Below are positions 38,114 through 46,808 of a DNA stretch of 64,000 nt, piece after piece. The translations under genes and the position numbers were made by a program. The stretch comes from Gimesia maris (GTDB taxonomy: Bacteria; Planctomycetota; Planctomycetia; Planctomycetales; Planctomycetaceae): the NCBI RefSeq assembly GCF_008298035.1, contig NZ_CP042910.1, forward strand, positions 3,859,001-3,923,000. Direction: 5' to 3'. Numbering within the stretch: position 1 is the stretch's first letter; each line of letters begins with the position of its first letter. Under the pieces are notes generated by a model. The model saw only the letters and a program-made list of their open reading frames with translations, made no database searches and was not told where the DNA came from.

Positions 38114-39199
38114 CTAGGCAGCTGGTTTTTTCGATTCACTTTCCGGCTGTTTGTTTTCCGGTGAGTCAGTAGAGGGGCGACGCGGACGATTCATACGGTC
38201 CCGTTCCCGGCCCCGTGGATTAAACCCACCACGGTCTCCGCCCATCAATTCTCTCAGATCCAGCGAGCCATCTTCGTTACGGTCCAGCTTTTTCAATAGA
38301 TCTTTCATCTGCTCCAGTTCACTGGAATCCAGTTTTCCGTCCTGATTGGTATCGAGTGATTTCATGAACGCAGGCTGAGGCATTCTTCCCTGATAGTCAC
38401 CGCGTCTGCCTTGAGGACGATTACTCATTTCAGGGCGTTTCATTTCTGCGCCACGGTCACGATCTCCGGGTCTCCGGCCAGGGCGTGGCTGTTTTTTGAT
38501 TGCTTCCAGGAATTCCTGTTTTGAGAGCGAACTGTCAGCTCCTTTATCCGCCTGTCTGTAAATCTGCTTCAGGATCTGCTTCCCTCTTTCCGGAGCTTCT
38601 TCAAGGGTCAATTTACCGTCTTTGTTAGTATCAAGAGACTGGAAAAAACGCTCGTATCGTTCCTGGTCCATCTTTTCGTCACCAGCGCGAGGACGTTCTT
38701 CACGGTTACCAACGGGTCTGCCGCGATTCATGCCGGCAATACGCTGAAAGGTTTCGAGGGGAATCTCGTCTGTATTCATTCGTTTAAAAAGCGGTTCCAT
38801 GCGATCACGAAGAGGTTCCGGCAATTCGTCACGTGAAATCTTTTTGTCGCCGTTACGGTCCAGGCGATTCATGAATTCCTGCATACCACGTCGATTTCGC
38901 TGCTGGTCAGTACCTCCTGCAGCAGGGAATTTCTGGTCCTCTTTTTTCAGGCTTGATTCAAACTCGGTTTTCGTGAGTTTTCCATCTTTGTTTTCGTCGC
39001 CTGTTCGAATGAGATGGTCAAAAAAACGTTCTTTGTCCTGGGGGACCTCGTCGGCTGTCACAGTGCCATCTGAGTTTTTGTCGAGTTGTTGAAAAATATT
39101 CTGGGACGCGGATTCATCCTGTTCCAGAGCGGCTGAAACGCTGCCGGCAGAGAGGCTCAGAACTGCCAGTGCCGCCAGTGAAAAGAAAGAATTCTGCAT
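38114..39199 (-). CDS. Secreted multi-EF-hand calcium-binding protein
   Basis: 361 residues from ATG 39199, with AAAGGGG upstream. After a signal peptide (FFSLAALAVLSLSAGSVSA) there are about six canonical EF-hand loops: DKNSDGTVTADE, DENKDGKLTKTE, DRNGDKKISRDE, DTNKDGKLTLEE, DTNQDGKLDSSE and DRNEDGSLDLRE. A seventh (ADKGADSSLSKQE) is degenerate. Arg/Pro/Gly-rich linkers join them. It probably binds several calcium ions outside the cytoplasm, as in other planctomycete EF-hand proteins. The C-terminus is Arg/Pro/Lys-rich. The role is unknown. A minus-strand terminator lies inside the neighbouring gene. Confidence 0.88.
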   Translation of the reverse strand: MQNSFFSLAALAVLSLSAGSVSAALEQDESASQNIFQQLDKNSDGTVTADEVPQDKERFFDHLIRTGDENKDGKLTKTEFESSLKKEDQKFPAAGGTDQQRNRRGMQEFMNRLDRNGDKKISRDELPEPLRDRMEPLFKRMNTDEIPLETFQRIAGMNRGRPVGNREERPRAGDEKMDQERYERFFQSLDTNKDGKLTLEEAPERGKQILKQIYRQADKGADSSLSKQEFLEAIKKQPRPGRRPGDRDRGAEMKRPEMSNRPQGRRGDYQGRMPQPAFMKSLDTNQDGKLDSSELEQMKDLLKKLDRNEDGSLDLRELMGGDRGGFNPRGRERDRMNRPRRPSTDSPENKQPESESKKPAA

Positions 39200-39323
39200 T
39201 ATAGCCCCTTTCATGGGTATGCTGGGATCAGACGCGGACTTAAACATTGAGTGTCCGTTGCTACTTATTTAACTCGGACCGGTCTGAAAAGTATTGCTGC
39301 TTTCTCAAAAACCGATGCCATCA

Positions 39324-39361
39324 ATAAAAAAACCCGGCGAGCTGGCTCGCCGGGTTTTTGT
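39324..39361. terminator. Strong intrinsic terminator downstream of the 587-residue secreted protein gene
   Basis: AACCCGGCGAGC at 39331-39342 pairs with GCTCGCCGGGTT at 39345-39356. Seven A to the left give a T tract on the minus strand, and TTTTTG follows on the plus strand. It is about 30 bases past the stop at 39386, so it mainly ends that minus-strand gene. Confidence 0.9.
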
Positions 39362-39385
39362 TAAGAATTTGTCGAATTCAGTAAC

Positions 39386-41149
39386 TTACCGAGACTTCTT
39401 GACAGAAAAAGTCGCGGTAAAGAATCCCTGATCATCAGGAACTGTATAACCGCCTGAAATGGGAAGATACTTCTGAAAGAAACTGTAGGGTGGCAGTTTT
39501 GACAGATCTATACCTTCAATATCGATCCCTGAATCATTCTTCTTGATGAAGTTATAGACGGCATGTACCTGGGCATCTGCATTCTGGTAGGTGATCATGG
39601 ACGTCTTTTCAGGGAAGTTTTCGGCAATGAGTTTGTAGTTGGCGTCGTTAATCAAAGAACCTGCGCCGCGATCTTTTCTCAACACACCTTCGATCTGTTG
39701 TACATCGTTTGAGATGAACAGCTGGTTTTCTGCGATGCAGAAGGCTGCTGAGGTGGGAGAGTTAATGACCGCGCCGGGAATTTCATACAGAGTGGTTCCC
39801 TGGAATTCACGTGCCTGGCCGGGGAAATCATCACGGGCAGTCAGTGAGGCGATGATTTTCTGGAAGGCATCTGAATTCTTCAGTCCCAATGCGACAGTGA
39901 ACTGACCTGTCATTTTTGTCAGATCCAGTTGTTCGCCCTCTTCGATCTGGGTCGCAACCTGAATGCGCCCACTAAGATTATCCACAATGTCTTTTTTGAT
40001 GTGGATTTTGGGGCCATCCGGATTGTCAGCCATCGAATCGATTAAGGCAGACATTGCACCAGGACGCCCCTGGAAGCCATCGAACAGAGTTTCAATCGAA
40101 TCATAAGCTCCGATGATACTCCAGTTGATGGAGTAGTAGGATGAGACTTTATCTGAAACCCAGACAGGGGGCTGTTGCGCCACGGCGGGGCATTTGAACA
40201 TATCGATAATACCCGAGGTTGGCATCTCGACATAGGTGAATGTCTTTGAGATCGCATCGAATTCTTTGGTCGCCATGAAACTGGCTCCCCCGACGGCCTT
40301 CAGGTTGGTAATTCCCAACGCAGGCAGAAAACCCTGGACCATGCCAATTTGAGGATTGACGCGGCTGGCTACTCCCAGAATCGACTGTAATGCGCCAATC
40401 GGGTTCAGGTACCATTTAGCGACCGCCGGTGCTCCCGGATCGGTGCACTTACTCTGGATATACTGGTACTCTTTTTTGGCAGCCAGAGATCTTTGGTCCT
40501 GACCATCCCAGTTCGCCAGAACGGCTTCCAGAATTTTATCATCATTCGAAACGACAATCGTCTTGTCTTTAAGGAAGTAGGAAAACTGCTTGGCGAGAGG
40601 AACTTTGACAGGTTCGTCAGCAGCATCTTCCGCTTCAAAGGAAAAAATCACGATCTTTGTGCCGGAAATACTGCGAATCGAGCGACGGGCTCCTTCCTTG
40701 TCCATGGCGTCAGCCGTTTTTTCCAGAATCTTTTCCAGGGTCTCACCGCTCTCGCCATACTCCAGCGAGGCCAGTCCACCAAACTTACCTTCGCTGCTTT
40801 TCACGAAGGCGATGCAGAATTCGCCACTGGGAATACTCAGAACATTGCTTAATCCCAGTTTGGTTTCGTCTTCAAACTGTTTTGAATATTTCTCTACCAG
40901 TTTCACCAGATCTTCACGCATTCCTGCAAAAGCGGGATCACGAATCATTTCAGCCATTGAAGTCTGTGCCCACTTTTCTTCCATGACTTCGACGTCAGGG
41001 ATGGAAAAATAAAACAGTGAATCCTCAGGCAGTCTCTGTGCTGCAGAAACACGATCTTGCGCAAAACTGTCCTGGGCAGTCTGCAGGAACATCGCCTGCA
41101 TGAACATGAATGCAAGTAACAAAAGTGGCTTTCTCATAGGAGCCTTCAT
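39386..41149 (-). CDS. Large secreted protein of unknown function (DUF3352-like)
   Basis: 587 residues. The signal peptide MRKPLLLLAFMFMQAMF ... FAQ is followed by RLPEDSLFYFSIPDVEVMEEKW, a start style seen in planctomycete proteins of the DUF3352 type. It has many predicted strands and no catalytic motif I can name. The segments FIKKNDSGIDIEG and FTVALGLKNSDAFQKIIASL suggest a repeated alpha/beta unit. Probably periplasmic or outer-surface. The ATG at 41149 has GAGAAAGA upstream; an ATG at 41137 is an alternative. A strong terminator follows. Confidence 0.6.
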   Translation of the reverse strand: MKAPMRKPLLLLAFMFMQAMFLQTAQDSFAQDRVSAAQRLPEDSLFYFSIPDVEVMEEKWAQTSMAEMIRDPAFAGMREDLVKLVEKYSKQFEDETKLGLSNVLSIPSGEFCIAFVKSSEGKFGGLASLEYGESGETLEKILEKTADAMDKEGARRSIRSISGTKIVIFSFEAEDAADEPVKVPLAKQFSYFLKDKTIVVSNDDKILEAVLANWDGQDQRSLAAKKEYQYIQSKCTDPGAPAVAKWYLNPIGALQSILGVASRVNPQIGMVQGFLPALGITNLKAVGGASFMATKEFDAISKTFTYVEMPTSGIIDMFKCPAVAQQPPVWVSDKVSSYYSINWSIIGAYDSIETLFDGFQGRPGAMSALIDSMADNPDGPKIHIKKDIVDNLSGRIQVATQIEEGEQLDLTKMTGQFTVALGLKNSDAFQKIIASLTARDDFPGQAREFQGTTLYEIPGAVINSPTSAAFCIAENQLFISNDVQQIEGVLRKDRGAGSLINDANYKLIAENFPEKTSMITYQNADAQVHAVYNFIKKNDSGIDIEGIDLSKLPPYSFFQKYLPISGGYTVPDDQGFFTATFSVKKSR

Positions 41150-41377
41150 TCTTTCTCTTCCAGAGGGGATTTAAGGGAACCTCACGCTAGATCCGACTTT
41201 ATGGCCCTGTCTAATACTTTTACGCGTGACGAAAATTATACTGTTTATTTGTAGCAATTCTTCTTTTTCTGACAACCCCAACCTGAGTTCCAACCTGGTC
41301 AGAGGCAAAAAACGATTTCAAGAACCGCTCTGTGGGGAATACCATGAAACTCGGACGCGGGTTGCAATAATTTTGAT

Positions 41378-42337
41378 TTACTTTTCGGAAACGGCTGTTT
41401 TTCTGCGCGGTGCATCAAAATAGCGATACCCTGTATTCGGGCTGGTTTTATCGAAAGCAAATGCATCGCGGTTATCAAGAAAATGTTTGACGTAGGTGAT
41501 GGGAATCGCAAACCCCAGTCCTTCACCCAGAATCAGCTTCATATTCGTGACGCCGATGACTTCACCTCGGGAATTAAACAGGGGGCCGCCACTGTTACCA
41601 GGGTTGATTTGAGTTGTCGTCTGAATATAGACAATTCCCTGCATGTTACGATTGCGTGTGCTGACGATCCCACGGGAAACGGATCGTTCCAGACCTAGCG
41701 GATTACCGATGGCAAAGACTTCCTCTCCTTCCCGCTGCTGATCATTTTCTGCGAGATAGACGGTTCGAAATGCGAAATCTTTCTGTTGCGGAATGCGAAG
41801 CAGTGCCAGATCAAAAAACGGATTTAAAGCGATGATTTCGACATCCTTGATCTGGCGTCTCTGGAACTCACCGTTGGCTGTACGATGAAAAATGGTAACG
41901 GCAATCCGGGTTTCTTTCTCAACGACGTGATAATTGGTGACACAGTACCCTCTGTCGTTGATAATAAAACCGGACCCGAGACCACTGGGGGTCTGCACGA
42001 GAGTCACGGCTTCTCCATAAAGCCGGGCCAGTTCCTTAATACTCTTGATCGGCAGTTCGGCTACGGAGTAAATTTTGTCCTTACTCTTGGATACAGGTAT
42101 TTTACCATCAGCCGTTTTTTCCGATTTACTGCGAGACCGGATCTGTTCCAGGGGAATCCTCAGTACTTCAAACCCGATATCAACCAGAAGATGATCGTTA
42201 CTCTGCTTGAGTACATCGCCTTCAATTTTATGACCACTGACCAGTTCAATCCAATCTGCCTGGGCAGGACTGATAAAGCCAGGAACGGTCAATAAAAAGC
42301 AAAGCAGTAGTCCGAGGTGCCATAAATTGCGAATCAT
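41378..42337 (-). CDS. HtrA-like serine protease without PDZ domain
   Basis: 319 residues from ATG 42337 (AGAGGAAA about ten bases upstream; a GTG at 42358 is also possible). After a signal peptide (WHLGLLLCFLLTVPG) comes a short beta domain (DWIELVSGHKIEGDVLKQSN, residues 28-66), an unusual N-terminal addition. The protease domain carries H137 in NYHVVE, D176 in FFDLALL and S249 in GNSGGP, an intact triad. The chain ends after the protease domain with no PDZ, so substrate choice must come from elsewhere, perhaps the N-terminal domain. The cytochrome lipoprotein gene lies 72 bases upstream on the same strand. Confidence 0.85.
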   Translation of the reverse strand: MIRNLWHLGLLLCFLLTVPGFISPAQADWIELVSGHKIEGDVLKQSNDHLLVDIGFEVLRIPLEQIRSRSKSEKTADGKIPVSKSKDKIYSVAELPIKSIKELARLYGEAVTLVQTPSGLGSGFIINDRGYCVTNYHVVEKETRIAVTIFHRTANGEFQRRQIKDVEIIALNPFFDLALLRIPQQKDFAFRTVYLAENDQQREGEEVFAIGNPLGLERSVSRGIVSTRNRNMQGIVYIQTTTQINPGNSGGPLFNSRGEVIGVTNMKLILGEGLGFAIPITYVKHFLDNRDAFAFDKTSPNTGYRYFDAPRRKTAVSEK

Positions 42338-42409
42338 TCCGTCGATTTCCTCTCTCACTGTGGGGGGCTGGTATTTGATGTCTGGCGCAGGCGTTGATTT
42401 CTGGAAATA

Positions 42410-43525
42410 CTATTCTTTATATTCGCTGTGGCATTCAGTGCAGGCTTTGTAGACACGGGTTAACCCCTTGTCAAATTCAGGAAAGTTATCGTCTTTCGCT
42501 GCCTGGACCATCTGCAGGCTGGCCTCCTGCATAGGATTTGCATGTCCCAGAAACCCGTTGTCGTCGACATATCCATAACCTTCCGTCGTGATGACTTTGG
42601 CAATGGCTGCCAGTAAATGTGCTTCTTCAATGACTTTCTCTTTTTCCGATTTTAAAGCATCTGCATTGCCAACATTGGACTTCAGCCACTTGGAAGCAAT
42701 ATCAATCCGCTTCATCAGGTCCCCCATCGAGGCGACATCACTGAATGGTATTTTATCTTTGGAATCGGGAACCCCAGCGGGCAGACTGCCATTCATAATT
42801 ACAATCATCTGCTCGTATGGAATCTGGATTTCCCGGTATGATTTGGCACCACGCATTAACTGCTTCGACGAAATCCCTGCTGACAGATCACGCAGGTATT
42901 TCGCATTTTTTTTCCAGCCAATCTCGTCCGGATGCTCTGATGCGATTCCGGCAAGTGTTGCCAGAGTAGAAGTAAACGTGGGCAGTTCCAGATAAGTCGT
43001 ATTATAAGTTCCGACAGACTGCATATTCTTGGTCAGACGATTTCGAATATCCTTGACCAGCGAATCCAGAACCGGCATGGGAATGATGGTTTTCCAGTCG
43101 GCTCCACCTGATGCGGCAGCAGGAGTATCAGCTGTTTTCATTTCCGTTGCAGGAGCGGGATTCGTCGGAGTTGCTGCGACAGTGTTCCCTGGCAGCGCGA
43201 CCGGGGTGACTGACTGCTGGTTCCCTGCGACAGCCAGAGGATTATCAAACCAGACATCGTAGGGGATGCCATCGATCATTTTACGGCCATCATCCTGCTG
43301 TTCTGTTTTTTTAACTGATGTAGTCTGTGTGTTCTGCGCTACCTGCGGAGGGGGCGCAGCAGGTGCAGGAGTTACGGGTTGGGGAGCTGGCTGTGTTGTG
43401 GCAGGTGCAGGTGCAGGTTCACTTCCTCCACATCCAGTGAAAATAGCGGATGACAGTGTGCCATACATCAATGCAAGCGTGTAATAGAACGGTTTCCCGT
43501 ACCACCGGAAGGCCGGTCTGTTCAT
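42410..43525 (-). CDS. c-type cytochrome lipoprotein, cytochrome c'-like
   Basis: 371 residues from ATG 43525 (GAGGGAG seven bases upstream). The signal sequence ends SSAIFTGC, a lipobox. A long Ala/Pro/Gln-rich linker (about residues 35-65) follows. The folded part is helical and ends with a single haem motif CTECH just before the C-terminus, the arrangement of cytochrome c' (four-helix bundle with C-terminal CxxCH). It may store or transfer electrons at the periplasmic face. The 72-base gap to the protease gene suggests a transcription unit, but functional linkage is unknown. Confidence 0.75.
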   Translation of the reverse strand: MNRPAFRWYGKPFYYTLALMYGTLSSAIFTGCGGSEPAPAPATTQPAPQPVTPAPAAPPPQVAQNTQTTSVKKTEQQDDGRKMIDGIPYDVWFDNPLAVAGNQQSVTPVALPGNTVAATPTNPAPATEMKTADTPAAASGGADWKTIIPMPVLDSLVKDIRNRLTKNMQSVGTYNTTYLELPTFTSTLATLAGIASEHPDEIGWKKNAKYLRDLSAGISSKQLMRGAKSYREIQIPYEQMIVIMNGSLPAGVPDSKDKIPFSDVASMGDLMKRIDIASKWLKSNVGNADALKSEKEKVIEEAHLLAAIAKVITTEGYGYVDDNGFLGHANPMQEASLQMVQAAKDDNFPEFDKGLTRVYKACTECHSEYKE

Positions 43526-44085
43526 GAATGTCTCCCTCAAGTCCTTGAAATTAAACCAATTAGATTATGTGATATCTAAGCACGGCTTGCAACTGCATCT
43601 CTGAGGGATTGTAAAAATCTTCTTTCAATCTGTACAGGTTTCATAAGTCAGAATCGATCCTTTTCATATATCCCATGTGTCTACCGCAAATCGAAACCAG
43701 TCTGTTTCAAACGGGATATAGATATAATCTGACTGGCTGTAAAATTATTCCGATAAGTAAAAAGAGGGCCGTTTGGTTGATTACGCAAAAAATTATCGAT
43801 CAACCCTTGTCATCTCAAACTCCACTTATTATCTCTGACCATTATCAGGTACGTAACTGATACCGGTTTTTCACCTGCTTTACTGATTAATTGGCGACTC
43901 GTGTTGACAGTAGAGTATAATTTGAGTGGTGGACAACCGCGAAAACGAACTGACTATTCACCTGCTTGATTACTTACATTCTGGAGAATGCCAACAAGCA
44001 CGCTGTCGGGGGAAAACAAAAATTGATTTTTATCAATCAGCTGCCTTAATGGAGTTCACCAAGGTAGCAAAAGGAGTATTCAGAG
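43526..44085. other. Divergent intergenic region, 560 bp
   Basis: Between the cytochrome lipoprotein gene (minus) and a cysteine-rich secreted protein gene (plus). No gene is convincing here. A TATAAT at 43916-43921 is preceded by TTGGCG 19 bases upstream, a weak promoter candidate about 165 bases before the plus-strand start; a TTGACA at 43904 lies only six bases from the TATAAT and is wrongly spaced. Confidence 0.35.
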
Positions 44086-44550
44086 ATGAACAAGATTGTT
44101 TGTTACACTTTAGGTATGATTGCCTTGACCGTTTCAACCGCTCAAGCTCAGGGTCCCGCATTTAATCTGGGACAGGGGCAGTTGCTGAGCCAGACTACTG
44201 CAGTACCGCCAGCAGTGAGTCCTGTACCAATGCCTGAGTTGGCACCTCAACCGTATGAGCGGCATGTTGCTTCACAAGAGATTCCTGTATTTGACTGTGT
44301 CAAATACAAACGTCCTCGCAACATCGCTCCCTGTTCGAATCCGAAACTTGTATTGATTGTTGATCCATGTGCACCCAAACACAGCTGTTGCGAACCAGGA
44401 TGTGTGGCTGTGGAAATTTGTGCTCCCACTTGTGCCTGCGAATGCGTTCGCTGCACTAAAGATGGTCGACGCAAAGTTTTTGATTACGGAAAATACAGCG
44501 TGGTCGTTGAATCCCACCGTGGAAAAGTCACTGTGACTTACCGTAGCTAA
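44086..44550 (+). CDS. Small secreted cysteine-rich protein
   Basis: 154 residues with AAAGGAG upstream. The signal peptide ends at STAQAQG (residue 22), followed by a Pro/Ala-rich linker. The second half carries fifteen or so cysteines in pairs (CAPKHSCCEPGC, CAPTCACECVRC), then KVFDYGKYSVVVESHRGKVTVTYRS, which looks like two beta strands. The pattern suggests disulfides or metal binding. No family is recognised. The cysteine-rich N-terminus of the secreted hydrolase at 560-1600 has a similar style, but I could not align them. A strong terminator follows. Confidence 0.6.
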   Translation: MNKIVCYTLGMIALTVSTAQAQGPAFNLGQGQLLSQTTAVPPAVSPVPMPELAPQPYERHVASQEIPVFDCVKYKRPRNIAPCSNPKLVLIVDPCAPKHSCCEPGCVAVEICAPTCACECVRCTKDGRRKVFDYGKYSVVVESHRGKVTVTYRS

Positions 44551-44583
44551 GAAGATAGAGTAGTAGCTTCATCACAATAATTA

Positions 44584-44619
44584 ACAGCCGGAAACAGTTA
44601 TGTTTTCGGCTGTTTTTTT
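44584..44619 (+). terminator. Intrinsic terminator of the cysteine-rich secreted protein gene
   Basis: ACAGCCGGAAACA at 44584-44596 pairs with TGTTTTCGGCTGT at 44601-44613 (13 pairs, one G:U, loop GTTA), followed by seven T. Confidence 0.9.
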
Positions 44620-44669
44620 ACGCAGCTTTGGGATGGCCTCTCTCTGTTTTGGCACAAGCAGCATAAGGG

Positions 44670-46637
44670 TCAGGCGACTTTGGCCAGGAATTGTGTCAGG
44701 AAGATGATTGCAGCCACCGCACCCCATGCCAGTGCAAATCCGGCCAGATCCTGAAATGTGGGATAAGGGATTTCAATATCCTTCGAGTTGGGGAACAATT
44801 TTCGCCCCATGGGTTCCGGCTCTGCTGGCAGCGTACAGGGGGCATCGATCACTTCATTGAGCTTCACCGGGGTATGCATCAGCCTGAAGAAATGGTCCAG
44901 TTTCTGCTGTGGCTGTCGTGGCGTCAGGAAACTCACAAGAATGCCACTCAGTATCGCCAGGCTCATGAAACTGAACATCTGCCAGACATCTTTCATTTCC
45001 GTCGCCGATTTGAACATGCTCTCAGGCAACAGGCCCGAGTTATATAATGAGTCCGCATGAAACGCGACAACGCTCCAGACCACGATTCCCGTAATCGTCG
45101 AGACCCAGACGGAGATGACATTCCAGCGACGCCAGATGATTCCAAACCAGAGGCTGATCCCGATGCAGGCGGGAGTTTTCACAATGGTTTTTAAAGCGTC
45201 GATAATGTCTGTGAACGTGGTCTGAAGAATCAGTGCCAGGATCACAATCACCAGGCCTGCCAGCCGTCCGACCCAGAGATAATGCCGTTGCGACTTGTTT
45301 TTGGCGATGCATTTTCGGTAGATATTTTCCGTGAATAAGCCACTGGAAATAATCATCTGGGCATCACTGGTACTCATGACGGCCGCAAGCAGGGATGCCA
45401 GCAGCAGTCCAACCAGACCAGGTGCAATGCGTGGCAGAATATCATGTGCCGCCATACCAAACAGTTTGTCTGCGAAATTCTTGTCTGTCGTCTCAACTTT
45501 TGCTTTTTCCTCGTCTGAAAGCTGATCATATTCAGGACTGGCGCGAACCAGTAATGACTGGTAAATTGCCTGATCCGCCGGATCCGCTGATGTTTTCAGC
45601 GGACTGTTATCGCCCATATACCAGACAATGCAGGCCAGGCCGGTAAACGTCCAGGCGACAGTACAGAATCGTTTCAGAAAATTACCGACGGTGAAACCAA
45701 AGCGGCCTTCGTATTCGGTCTTCCCCGCTCCACAGACCCCCATGATATGCGGCTGAATCACGATGCCGGCCAGCGCAGTGATGGACAGCATGCAGACGTA
45801 AAACGGGGTAATCGGTTCTCCCATCGTGGCAGCCAGTTCCGGGCTGACGGTCAGATCCAGCATTCCTTTTTTGAGATCACTTTGCTCGTGGAGCATTCCA
45901 AACCCGCCTATCTCGTAAAACACGAACGGCAGTAGCAGGAATGAAAAGATAATCGTCAGGATTCCCTGAATAAAGTCGGTGATGATGGCGGCGCCCAGCC
46001 CCCCTGCCATCCCATATATAACGAACATGACCGTCACGGCCAGAATCGCGAATTCATACCCCTGCAATCGGCGCTCTGTGATATGAAATGTCTTTTCAGT
46101 GGTATCCCATTCTGCTGCTGGAACCATGATATTCACTTCAACGGAAAGCCGATCCAGTTCATTACCAGTTAATGCATCGACCATCTTTCCCGTACCAAAC
46201 AGACCGCCGGCGATAAAGGTAATCGAGATGGCAATCCCGTAAAATGAATACATGACGGCTGTCGGCCCGTTGAAGCGGGTCTCAAAGAAATCGGCTGTCG
46301 TCAGGGCACGCATGCGGCGCATGAGTGGCGCAACAATCCAGTAAAATGGAGTGGCCCATAACCAGAGAAACTGCCACCAGATGCCCGCCAATCCTGCCCG
46401 CCAGGTACCAGCGACAACGCTGATAGCCTGCTCGCTGCTCGTTCCCGAGCCGAAGGCGAAGAACATCATGAAGACTTTACCGAATCGACGGCCCCCCATG
46501 AAGAAGTCTGCCATGTCTTTGACTTTTTTAACAGACCAGAGACCAATGGCGAGAATGACAACAAAGTACAGAGCCAGTATGATCCAGTCGGCTGTGTGCA
46601 GTCCCAACCAGGTATTCTTTTCAGCAGCAAACAGCAT
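44670..46637 (-). CDS. Sodium/solute symporter (SSF family)
   Basis: 655 residues, about 13-14 membrane segments. The first helix (WIILALYFVVILAIGLW) and the sequence DFFMGGRRFGK are typical of the family. GSGTSSEQAISVVAGTWRAG is the sodium-binding helix 2 region. A large loop after TM1-TM5 (LSVEVNIMVPAAEWDTTEKTF) is an insertion. GAGKTEYEGRFGF and SDAQMIISSGLFTENIYRK are also family-like. Substrate (proline, sugar, nucleoside, acetate) cannot be read off. GAGGGTC precedes the start. Divergent from murD. Confidence 0.85.
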   Translation of the reverse strand: MLFAAEKNTWLGLHTADWIILALYFVVILAIGLWSVKKVKDMADFFMGGRRFGKVFMMFFAFGSGTSSEQAISVVAGTWRAGLAGIWWQFLWLWATPFYWIVAPLMRRMRALTTADFFETRFNGPTAVMYSFYGIAISITFIAGGLFGTGKMVDALTGNELDRLSVEVNIMVPAAEWDTTEKTFHITERRLQGYEFAILAVTVMFVIYGMAGGLGAAIITDFIQGILTIIFSFLLLPFVFYEIGGFGMLHEQSDLKKGMLDLTVSPELAATMGEPITPFYVCMLSITALAGIVIQPHIMGVCGAGKTEYEGRFGFTVGNFLKRFCTVAWTFTGLACIVWYMGDNSPLKTSADPADQAIYQSLLVRASPEYDQLSDEEKAKVETTDKNFADKLFGMAAHDILPRIAPGLVGLLLASLLAAVMSTSDAQMIISSGLFTENIYRKCIAKNKSQRHYLWVGRLAGLVIVILALILQTTFTDIIDALKTIVKTPACIGISLWFGIIWRRWNVISVWVSTITGIVVWSVVAFHADSLYNSGLLPESMFKSATEMKDVWQMFSFMSLAILSGILVSFLTPRQPQQKLDHFFRLMHTPVKLNEVIDAPCTLPAEPEPMGRKLFPNSKDIEIPYPTFQDLAGFALAWGAVAAIIFLTQFLAKVA

Positions 46638-46808
46638 TGGCTGACCCTCAATTTGAATGGTTGATTTGTAACTTTTGTTTCGAAATCAGACTACCGCGGA
46701 TTCATCAAATATGCAAACCTACTGATGCCTGAGTGATTTCCCATGATACCTTCGACGACTTTTCAGCATCGTTCTTTCCGACCAGTAATAAGAGCATAAC
46801 GACTTTAC

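Noticed and set aside
43904-43921. TTGACA followed by TATAAT
   Set aside because: Only six bases lie between them; the TATAAT may still be a -10 element with another -35.
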